Of a DNA stretch of 64,000 nt, positions 46,295 through 55,627 are shown one piece after another. The stretch is from contig NW_026728903.1 in NCBI RefSeq assembly GCF_030272615.1, forward strand, positions 462,501-526,500, read 5' to 3'. Position 1 is the stretch's first letter, and every line of letters begins with the position of its first letter. The notes beneath the pieces are model-generated. The model was not told the DNA's origin. It searched no databases and saw only the letters and a program-made list of their open reading frames with translations. The position numbers and the translations under genes were made by a program. Source of the stretch: Cryptomeria japonica (taxonomy: Eukaryota; Streptophyta; Pinopsida; Cupressales; Cupressaceae).

Positions 46295-47557
46295 AATATC
46301 TCCACTCTCCAAGTCTCTAATGATAACTGAATCAAGTGTGAACTCCACAATTTTCCTAGTTGCCCCATTTGTGATTTGATAGATGGAAAGAACATTATTT
46401 GTCAAGTGGGGTATACACAACACATCATTGAAGGAGTTATCCCCAATGGCAATAGATCCTTTCCCAAGCACATCCATATATGCATGATTACCCATCAAAA
46501 TCTGTGACATGTGGCAAGGCTCAAATGTAGAAAACATAGACTGTGAAGATGCCATATGATGAGAACTCCCTGAATCTAGAAGCCATCTCCCTGAATCATG
46601 ACTTGTAGTAGCATAAAGAGCTTGTCCCTTTCCTTTATTTGTCCCAAAAGAGTGATCATTTCCTTTATATTTGGAAGAAGAAACCGATGTAGACATTCTA
46701 GAAGGTAGGTTGATTCTATTCTTCTCAAGAAGATTCTTCAACTCATCAATATCCTTCATGATGTCCTGACTTCTTGCAATATCCACAAAAAAATTATCCT
46801 TATATGATTTCCTCTTAGGTGAGAATGGTGAATCACCTTGTTGTGGAGAGGAAGATTGTGCTCCATCTTGTTGTGGTTTTGACTTAGGTTGCTTGTGATT
46901 CTTTCATTTTCCTTTGACTACTTTGATTCCATTTATTATCCTCCAAAGCTTGTGACTTTGAAGATTTGAGAATCCCCATCGTGGTCAACTTAGATTGCTC
47001 AAGTATCAACATCTTCATGAATGAATCAAATGAGGGAGAAGTGTATGAGGAACCTTGAGCTAACCTATGAGTGTGAAAGATAGATACAAAGGCTGCATAC
47101 TCTGAAGGAAGCTTGTCCAACAAGTTATAAACCAATTGAGCATCCATTTTGTCAATTCCACAATCCTTTAGCTTTTCTCTTAGCTCAGTTGCTTGTGTGA
47201 CATAATTTTGTATTGTATCAAAATCCTTGGGAGTTCACTATCAAGCTTGTAGCCCTTAATCTCATCAACTCGACCATACAATTTTTGAAAAATATCCCAA
47301 GCCTCTTTAATTGTTGTACACTTATCAATGTGAAAAATGAGGTCATTTGATACATACTTTCTAAGAGTTCCAAGTGCCATAACATTCTTAGTAAGCCATT
47401 CAATTTTAGCATTAGGATCAGCCTTAGGATTAGGTGGTGCTATTATAGTTTCATTTACATAATGAATGAGTCCTTTTACCATTAGTTTACTCCATGCCTT
47501 AATCTTCCATGATGCATAACTATGAGGAGTTAAAAGTGGAAATTTAGGAGAACCCAT
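46295..47557 (-). pseudogene. Element D gag and protease
   Basis: ATG at about 47557 gives MGSPKFPLLTPHSYASWKIK, matching the gag of copia C (MIPNKFPPLTPHNYVSWKIK). A frameshift near 47215 and a gap near 46880 break gag. The protease part (46786 onward) contains RWLLDSGSSHHMASS with an intact DSG site and runs to RDLESGD, where E inserted. It resumes at 39463. The zinc-knuckle region is not evident between 46790 and 46880. Confidence 0.85.
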
Positions 47558-48396
47558 AGCACCAAAGTGAAAAAAACACAAGATAGAGAGAGGCAGAATC
47601 ACACAAGACACCCCCCCAAAATACACAATCAAGAAATCACCCCCCCCCTCCCAAAAAAAATGGTGATTTTGGCACTTTATACTTAGTGCATATACAATGG
47701 GTCACTTGCAAAACAAGGCAAAGTGGATTTCTAATTTCAATGATTACAATTTCTAAAAATGAGATATAAGAGACTTCAACAAATACTGCTAGTGATCTAA
47801 ACTAAGATCCAATCAAAATACAAGTACCAAATATGCCAAGAATGGCCAAATACTGAAAGTACAATTTCTACTTAAAATCACTGCAAACAAATGGCAAATT
47901 ATGAAAGTAGATGAAAAATTATGCACTTTCAAAAAAAAATGGCACATGAAAAGGAATCCATATGAGCCCAAATGAAGCCTCCAAAGTTGTAAAAATTGGG
48001 ATTTCATGATTTCCGAAAAATCTGTATCTGAAAAATAGAAAAATCCTACACCACTGTATAGATCACAAAATTCTACCCCAAAATGGAAAACAATGCTTGA
48101 AAAAACGAGTCCGGATGAGTGAGATATCACTATTTGAAAATTGCCTGCAAAATTATAATTTCTGGAAAATTTCCACCGCAGCTTCAAACTTCAAATGCCT
48201 CTAGATTTGGCCTCCAAAGTCTGATTTGGATGAAACAAAAGGAAAAAAATAACTTTATTGGACCTTCTCAATCCAATGATAACCTCATATTTTAATCATC
48301 AAGCTTCAATAATAACCTGCAATAGAAAGCTTCAAAATATACAACCCCAAATAGCATTAAATTTCTCTCAATTGACAAACCAATGACACTTTAATG
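47558..48396 (-). other. Element D leader
   Basis: Non-coding; matches the second half of the copia C leader in reverse (for example CACTTGCAAAA..CAAAGTGGA and GGCACTTTATA). The GC-rich block of C is absent. A minus-strand ORF at 47813-48187 has no motif and is likely chance. Confidence 0.65.
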
Positions 48397-48874
48397 GCTC
48401 TGATACCATGTGAAATTTTTCCAAGATCAAGAGGCAATGGAAAGCATAAATAAGAGAGACAAAATAGATGATAGAAATAAACTGTATTCTATCAAGAGAA
48501 AATACTGATCAACTGGATCATCAATTGTTCAATTACATACAATGTAGATGAACCTGCTTATATAGGAAAGGCTATATGGATATGTGAGCACACAAAAATG
48601 ACATGTGGCTCAATAAGAAATAAGGGTAGGTAGGAAATACATGTGGGTAGGTAGGAGAAATAATATAGTTTTCCACATGAGGTGGATCACCCACTGAATG
48701 TGGAGTGTAACAACAAGATCACACCAAAAAAGGTGGAAATTCTCCTACACACACTATCCCAATGTGGCACAAACACCCAAGTATCTCATATCCAAACTAA
48801 TATATAATGAATTTCCTAAGTAAACTTAAGTGAGGTGTAATAATATCCATGATGAATAATTATTTACACCAACA
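48397..48874 (-). repeat. Element D 5' LTR and primer-binding site
   Basis: LTR 48409-48874 with its primer site GCTCTGATACCA (48397-48408) immediately inside. It aligns along its length to the copia C LTR and keeps the TATATAAG promoter motif (plus strand CTTATATAGG near 48558). Confidence 0.9.
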
Positions 48875-49368
48875 ATTACAAACAAATCGGTTCAAGTATG
48901 ACCATTGGATTACATAGCTATTACTTGCACATCATTCAAGATAACCTTGACCGCTTCATAGAACATTGTATCTCATCACGTGGTTTCCATTAAATGCAAT
49001 GTACTTGCTTATTCGCAAGATAAAAACCGTTATCTCTACTTGCCAAAAACCATTTGGAACTCCTCATACAATATGCATATGTGGTATAATCATTATCGTT
49101 CATCATTTGATCATAAACCAACACAACTGATTCACCAAACTCCATCGGTTAGGGTTTAGCATATCAACAGGTAAGGCTTATCGGTTGATCTCACTCCTTC
49201 TCTAGTAATACCGGTTTCCTTCACAAGCTCACTTACTGATTACAATTCCCTTCACTAGCTCTTCCCACCAGTTACAAAACAACATTATTACAACATCATT
49301 ACCAGTTATAATTGACATCAATCACAACATTAAAGTTCATCAATGCAATCTGCATGGAAATGCCAATA
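48875..49368 (-). repeat. Copia A 5' LTR, second segment
   Basis: Resumes exactly where 10264 stopped, with the repeated ATTAC, and matches 4605-4932. It contains an extra stretch (about 49105-49265) absent from the left LTR and ends ATGCCAATA, followed by GGAGG. Confidence 0.9.
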
Positions 49369-49373
49369 GGAGG

Positions 49374-50100
49374 ACTCTAGAGACATTGGTGATGGAGCAC
49401 ACCGGGTTTGCATGGGGGTCGTGTCTACTAGCACACTTGTATTATGAGCTGCATCAGTTTGTGTATCATGGATCAACGGGATTGGGGTGTGGAGTGACAT
49501 TATTGCAGGTATGGTCAATGAGCATCTTCTGGTTACATGACCAATACACTTTAGAGGCAGGGGACATGCACGCAATTATGTGCATTTGTATGATATGATT
49601 ATTTCTCAACCATGGATTGAAAGGTTAGAGTATTGGCACTGAGTGATCGATGAGATGGACAATATGGTATGGAGGCCTTACCTATATTGTGAGGAGTGGG
49701 AGGATGATGCAATGGAGATGCCATATATGTTCAGGAGTAGGTATCTGATTGGGTGGACACCATATGTTATTGAGCGACAGTTGATTGAAAGAGTATGAAG
49801 GCAATTTGGTAGGATATAGTGGATGGTACGGGGTTCAGGGATGTATGTGTAGATAGTGAGAGATCAGGCTCATTTAGGTCCGTTACTAGCTTATGATCAG
49901 GCAGTGATATAGATGCAGGAGATGGTTCCCATGCCTTGGGATATTTGGGCAGATGTGGAGGACGTAGGGATGGACTCTGAGTACAATGCATATTGGGTAG
50001 AACATCCATTTCCATGGATGACGGATCCAGGGGAGCCGATACAGGGTGATGGTGGAGATGATAGTGGGGATGGTGGAGGCAGAGGCCAATGATAGAGGCA
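49374..50100 (+). pseudogene. Plant mobile domain pseudogene, second part
   Basis: Continues in frame from 2951. TLETLVMEHTGFAWGSCLLA, HLYYELHQFV and a GCGVTLLQVWSMSIFW segment fit the conserved C-terminal half of the plant mobile domain. A one-base shift at the G run near 49555 moves the frame to RNYVHLYDMIISQ, then WRPYLYCEEWED, YLIGWTPYVIERQ, RQFGRI and VEHPFPWMTDPG. Several stops follow (TGA and TAG at 49638, 49796, 49817, 49848 and 49910 or nearby). It ends in a Gly/Asp-rich tail. Confidence 0.7.
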
Positions 50101-50213
50101 AGGGGCAATAAGAGAGAGGAGGGTAGCTCAGAGGAGAGATGGAGGGGAGGAGAGGCAGGCTCATGTAGATAGGGGTAGAGGTGGATTGCCGTTACAGGTG
50201 CCAGCAGCATAGG

Positions 50214-50264
50214 TTCCCAAATAGGGATAGGGACAGGGACAGGGACAGGGACAAGGACAGCCAC
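50214..50264. repeat. GGGACA minisatellite
   Basis: About six tandem GGGACA/GGGATA units. They lie at the junction between the PMD-derived sequence and the LINE fragment. Confidence 0.85.
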
Positions 50265-50269
50265 AAGAG

Positions 50270-50640
50270 TGCGACCTAGCTGATGCTTCCTCTCTTAGTA
50301 AAGCCATCTCTCTAGAGGAAATTAACAATACCATTAGACAGATGGCATTAGATAAGGCCCCCGGGCCAGATGGTCTTCCCATTGAATTTATAAGAAAAAC
50401 ATTGGATGGATTGGATAGGAGCTATTGGAGATTTACAATGAAAATTTTAAACAGGGATCGCTGGGAGGTGAGATCAATACAGGGCTTATTAAGTTGATTC
50501 CTAAGGATGTGGATATATCTCTAATAAATAACTGGAGACCTATCACTCTCCTAGATGTCTCCTATAAGATTTTGGCCAAAACTCTTGCTCTAAGGCTAAC
50601 TAAGCTCAAGCCATGCATATTGTTTGATTGTTTCCTTGTA
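50270..50640 (+). pseudogene. LINE (non-LTR retrotransposon) reverse-transcriptase fragment
   Basis: ISLEEINNTIRQMALDKAPG then PDGLPIEFI is the first conserved block of an L1-type RT. After a one-base shift near 50418, GLIKLIPKDVD then NNWRPITLLDVSYKILAKTL is the second block. The fragment then stops abruptly; the catalytic FADD region and the 3' end are missing. It may be a piece caught with the PMD sequence or a separate truncated insertion. Confidence 0.85.
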
Positions 50641-52870
50641 TAACAATTTGTAATATTGTCCCTTAGGATGTTTGTTATTGACTAAAAGATAGTTGTGTTG
50701 AAATCTTAGATGGATTACTTTTCATAATAATTTTGTTCATAATGATTTGATCTAATCATTTAGAAATCTGAAAAAAAAATTAAAAAAATTTACATTTGAT
50801 TGTTTCAATATATTATTCATTCTTCATAGGTACCATCTATTTTAGATTAATTTTTTTATTTGAGAGATTTGTTGATAAGTTTTTAATTATGTTTAGATGT
50901 TTAAGTTATTTTTTGAAATAATTTAAAAAGTTAGTATATTGTAAAATTAATAAAAAATTAAAATGCTCTATATAAATCAATGTGTCAATTGATAAAATTG
51001 TTTGTTTATGGTATTAAGATTGTATAATTGAAACTCAAACATGTTATTTTGATTAGTTAATATGTCAATAGAACTTAAATGCTTATAGAAATTAGAAAAT
51101 ATATTCTTCTTTGTTCTAGTGTGTTCCTTAATGTGTGTAATCTATGGCTAAAGGTGATTTAAAAATATGTTTGAAATACTTAAATCAGAATTAATAGTTT
51201 GTCTTGTTGAACCCATTAAATACATGTAGATTTGACTATAGACCATGTTTGTAAGTTTCAAGAATGTGAGTATATATTGTGTAGAACTAATTTGTTTGCA
51301 ACCAAGGTTTTCAAATCTTGAGAATGTTCCAAAGTAAGTTTTGATACCAATTGGGGGTTACATTTGAATTCCAGCCATGATTACGAATATTAGGAATGTA
51401 GGAAGAGTTGAAGTGTATCAAAAAGAGCAACTATTACTATCTGATCTCCATTTACCAATTTTAACAAACTAGAGCATAGTGTATGGTACCAATTTAATTG
51501 TATTCCATGTTTGAAAACTTGAGAATGTGACAAAATTTGTATGATATTGATGATGGGTTATATATTGACCATGTTCTATGTTAGCAAACCTTTAATATGT
51601 CAAATGAGTTACAATATTCTTTGTATGCATTGCATTTTACTTTGATCATCAATTACAAACTTTAAGCATATCGAGTGAACTGTCATGTGCCAAATATGAC
51701 TTACATTTTGACTTGGATCCATGTTTACAAATATTAAGAGTGTTGGGATAGTTCTAGTCTAAACATGAATTACCTTTTTTAAAGTGTAACCCATATTTTT
51801 TGTGGAGTACGAGAAATAGTAGATATATAAGATATTTAATATTTAATTTATTTATTAGTTAATTATAAATCTATTTCATCAAAAAAATTATAGTATGATT
51901 ATCTATTATTATCTCTATTAAAATTTATATAATATTAAATTTTAAATATATTGATTATAGAATTGCAGATTTATTATGTCGAGAGGCATCGACAATGACA
52001 TCAAAATGTCTATAAACAAAAATCCATTTTTTAAACAATTTGATATGCAAATGACGGGTAAATGCATCAAATATGTTGTGTTCTAGGAGTTATTTTATTA
52101 CTCCAAATAAAATAGAACCCTCCCCAATTGTCTTCAGTGCAAGACTTTAATGGAGTTGTATTCTTGGTGTTTAATATTTTAGAACATTTATTTTACAATG
52201 ATTCTCTTCTATTATAAATATCTTGCGACATATTTTACATATATTTTTTAAATATAAGTATACTAGTATTCTATATTCAATTACATATTTATATTTGAAA
52301 AGAGAGGATGGGACAAGGGAGATATATATATTAAAAACGACAAAGTATGGAAGAGAGATAGAATGAAAGAGATAGATGCGAGAGAGAGTAGGGGAGGTGA
52401 TAGAGAAAGGTAAAAGGAACATTGAGAAGGGGAGAGATAGAGGTTAAGAGATCAAGAGCAATGAAATACAAAATTAAGTGTGTGGCTTATGTCATCCATG
52501 TGTAGATAGGATATAGGAATCTACATCTTATTTTAGTATTCATTTTATTTTTCACATATCTAGATGTTGAAGAAAGTATTAGATATGTATAAAACTTAAA
52601 CAATATAAATATTTTCAAATTCTTTTTTTATGAAAATTGACTTGAAAATTTAATTTTAATAAGCTAATGAAATATGCACTTTGTTTCTTACCATACTTAT
52701 TTCTTTATAATCTTTTTATTTTAATCCAGTAAAACATGGTATTTTAAATCATTTCTGTCTCAAAATCTACATCGTTATTACTATTATATATATAAATTTT
52801 ATAGAGAGTAAATTATTACATATGAATTATCATAGATTCTAATACAACCAGACGCGGAAATGTCACATGG
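50641..52870. other. AT-rich region, no gene recognised
   Basis: No ORF with recognisable content. From about 51230 to 51750 there are loosely repeated phrases (CCATGTTTRYAAAY.TT.AGAATGT, GATACCAATT, GGGTTA) with spacing near 100 bp, which suggests a very old tandem repeat. Purine-rich sequence with GAGAGAGA runs lies near 52300-52440. May hold distal control sequence of the BAHD gene, but nothing shows this. Confidence 0.4.
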
Positions 52871-52879
52871 TAATGTCAG

Positions 52880-53075
52880 TCTTTGGAATGCTAACTTCTC
52901 TGCAAATAATTTGTTAAGTTGAAGCTCACCCAATGCGAAAAAAACACATGGGAATACCAGGTATTGGAATGCTAACTTATTTGGAAATAATTGTTCAGCG
53001 AGAAAATCTGATAGAAAACCGCAAAAATTGCAGAATTGAAAGACGAGAATAGCAGGCATTGGAACGCTAACAGAT
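52880..53075 (+). promoter_or_regulatory. Three diverged direct repeats upstream of the BAHD gene
   Basis: TTGGAAYGCTAAC recurs at about 52883, 52964 and 53060. The first two copies extend to ..CTTMTYTGSAAATAATTTGTT. They lie 240-440 bp upstream of the start codon. Tandem blocks in a promoter may carry factor-binding sites; no named motif is recognised. Confidence 0.45.
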
Positions 53076-53211
53076 AAACGACGTAGAATCACACCCAGTG
53101 GATAGCGTGGTAGCAGAGCCATTGGAGGCTTCAACGGTCTATTGATAAGGCATAGCTATCTTATCAGACACGTCGATCTTTCTTTAATATTTACAGGTAC
53201 GATTACCCAAG

Positions 53212-53219
53212 TATATAAA
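53212..53219 (+). promoter_or_regulatory. TATA box of the BAHD gene
   Basis: TATATAAA, 96 bases before the ATG, in good context for a plant core promoter. Transcription would start near 53245-53250, giving a 5' leader of about 70 bases. Confidence 0.7.
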
Positions 53220-53315
53220 GAGGTTGCTATCCCTTAAGAAATCCTTCATTGTGAAAGAACAATACAAGACATTGTATTTGCATTATAGAGAAAGAGAGAA
53301 GAGGGAGAGAGGAGA

Positions 53316-54693
53316 ATGAAAGTGTTGAGAGGCGAAGGTGTGTTGATCAAACCCTGTGCGGGTAAAGATCATCGTGAGCTTGTTGAGCTAAACAATTTTG
53401 ATTTGATTGCACACCTAATGTACGTGAAGCTCGTGTATGTTTTCCAAGCTCCTACCCCGAGCTCAGAGGTGTTGAAGGAAGGACTGGCCAAAGTTCTGGC
53501 GGAGTTCAGAGAATGGGCAGGGAGATACACGAAAGAAACACCGAGTGGGTGCCTTGGCATCAATCTGAATGATGAGGGTGTGCTTGTCATAGAAGCCGAA
53601 GCAGATGGAACAATAGTAAATGCAATGCCCTTCGATCCCTCTTCATTCCTCCTTGAGTTGGTGCCACCCACATCCACCGTGGTCAATGAGCTCTTACTCC
53701 TGCAGGTATGATAACCCACTATATTATCTATGTAAGGAGAAGGATTTACTCATGCGGGTATTGTAAAACTTGTTTTAATTTTTCCTTAAAACTAGAAGAT
53801 TGTGATAAATATGTTTGTTGATGTAGTTTACTCGATTTACTTGTGGAGGGTTGGTGATAGGCCTAGCTCGTCATCATCATGTTGCAGACGGAAAAGCAGC
53901 TACTTTTTTCATGAACTCGTGGGGAAAAATTGTTAGAGGAGAGTGTATTCTACCTCCACTACATGACCGATCTCTATTAAAAGCAAGAGATCCTCCCCAG
54001 CCATGTTTTGATCATTATGAATCTAATACTGTAAACCATGAGCACTCTCCAATACTGTCCACTCTAACCACAAAAAAGTTTCATTTTGATGCAATGTTTT
54101 TACAGAAACTCAAGTCGAAGGTAAATGGATCTGATCCATCAAAAAAACCCTATACTACTTTTGAAATCCTTGTTGCCCATATGTGGAAATGTATTACAAA
54201 AGCTCGAGGCCTTGATGGGGATGTAAAAACAAAAGCTAGCATTCCCGTGGGTGGAAGAAGAAGGTTGAATCCTCCGTTGCCTGAAGAATACTTTGGTAAT
54301 GTTGTCTATGAATCATTTGCTCAATCCATTGCATCAGAGATCATAAATGGGTCTTTAGAATTTATTTCAGAGTTGATACATAAGTCAGTTACCAAGGTTG
54401 ATGATAATTTTATACATTCAGCGATTGATTTTTTTGAGATGAGGAAATCAATGTTAGGGCCACCGAGCCTTAATGATAGAACTGATGTATTGCCAGTAAG
54501 TTGGATGAAATTTCCTATGCATCATTTTCATTTTGGAGTGGGTGGCCCAGTGTATGTAGGTCCTTCATTAGTGCTGATGGAAGGCCTTTTAATTTTGTAT
54601 GATTCATGCGGTAAAGAGGGAGGCGTAGAAGTCATGGTTTGCTTGTCAAAAGCAGATATGAATGTACTTGAACAGAATTGGTTTCAAGTTTGA
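53316..54693 (+). CDS. BAHD acyltransferase, two exons (53316-53705, 53827-54693)
   Basis: The predicted protein has 418 residues, slightly short for the family (about 430-460). BAHD enzymes move an acyl group from CoA to an alcohol or amine in the cytosol. The active-site HXXXD is HHVAD at residues 147-151, after the FTRFTCGG lead-in. YFGNVV is present at about 292. The structural DFGWG motif reads HFGVG (365-369), followed by GPVYVGPSLVLMEGLLIL. FQAPTPSSEVL and EFREWAGRY near the N-terminus, and MEGLLIL near the C-terminus, fit the agmatine/amine hydroxycinnamoyltransferase branch; the substrate is not provable from sequence. The 121-bp intron (GTATGA...TGTAG) follows Gln130, phase 0, a conserved BAHD position. 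No stops or shifts. AATAATATATAATAAG after the stop is a plausible poly(A) signal region. Confidence 0.88.
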
Positions 54694-55146
54694 TTCTATT
54701 TGTCTTCTAAATAATATATAATAAGATTATTTGAATGTTCAGGAGGTCATGTTTAATTGGTTAAAGTATTGACTTTTCAATGTGGAGATTCAAGTTCAAT
54801 TTTCAATAGGATATCTAATATGGAATTGTAAGTTGATTTTTGCTTTTTCATAGCTGATTTCTAATATTTGCAAATGATAAGATTTATTTTTTTATTAATT
54901 AATCTTTGCACTATGTATGTGTAAGTTAATGATTAGTCAACCAACACTTTTAAATGATTGTTAAAATGTTAAAAGATTGAATAAGGCAATTTTGAATAGC
55001 AAGTTGAAAAACTTATCCACAAAATCTCCAAAAATGTTAGTAATAAAATTTGTGCAATTTTGAATTTAATTTATAAGACAAATCAATTACTTTTGAATAT
55101 TTTTAATAATATTTAGAAAAAAACACATTTTCCAAATAAGTATTAT
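54694..55146. other. 3' flank of the BAHD gene
   Basis: AT-rich, no gene. The poly(A)-type signal AATAAT is near 54711. About 54948-55020 resembles the first 70 bases of the window. Copia F begins at 55147. Confidence 0.5.
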
Positions 55147-55627
55147 TGTAGAATTTTGAACCTGGCCTATCCTCTCTGAACCAACTGATTAGCAAACAAT
55201 AACAGCAAAAAGAAGAAAACACCAATATCTTTATTGAAGCTTAATTAAAAAATTACATAGAGGCTGTATATATAAAGAATTTGCAGTCTAGAAGAATAAA
55301 TAATAACTGCAGTTCTAAATATATTCCTAGCTTTGCATGGAAAGCTACTAAGGCTCTCAAACTAAAAAAAGAAAACTACTCCCTAAATTAAGAATACAAT
55401 AAGTGCATGCACAACATGCTTTATTTACTAAAAACAAACTCATGCAAAAAGCAAAACTAAAAATAGTCCTAAGGATTCATGCATGTTGGAGTACATGCTT
55501 TATTTGCATGAATCAACAAAAAAAACTATTAACTAAAAATAGCTTATGCATGGTGATGAATGGATAGCTTCATGTCCAAACTGGAGTTGCATGGAGCTGC
55601 ATGCTAGAGAAGCATCACTTATCAACA
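55147..55627 (-). repeat. Copia F 3' LTR
   Basis: Overlaps the last codons of the polyprotein: its reading frame ends in the LTR (VDK, stop at 55615-55617). AAGGGGAAGTA just inside is the polypurine tract and is also coding. Confidence 0.93.

Larger units (their letters stand above)
10265..48874 (-). mobile_element. Element D: pol-deficient copia nested in the LTR of A
   Basis: The ends are TGTTAGATTTTGCC (10265) and TTTACACCAACA (48874), flanked by ATTAC at 10260-10264 and 48875-48879. The 5' LTR is 48409-48874. The 3' LTR, 10265-10532, has lost about 195 bp from its middle. It is the same LTR family as copia C. After removing insertions the order on the minus strand is LTR, PBS, leader, gag, protease, a non-homologous coding stretch, polypurine tract and LTR. 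No integrase, RT or RNase H is present, so it must have depended on a relative such as C. Nested inside are S2, T and E. Confidence 0.88.
2952..49368 (-). mobile_element. Copia A: outermost LTR retrotransposon, expanded to 46.4 kb by nested insertions
   Basis: The LTRs are 2952-4932 (left, 3' LTR on the minus strand) and 9361-10264 joined to 48875-49368 (right, 5' LTR). Both begin TGATRGTATGATGAAT, share long colinear segments, and end ...CTGCATGSAAATRCCAAYA. The flanking 5-bp TSD is GGAGG at 2947-2951 and 49369-49373. Both LTRs are themselves interrupted, by solo LTR S1 in the left and by element D in the right. A decayed gag-pol lies between them. Removing the element and one TSD copy restores the PMD frame. 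Confidence 0.9.
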
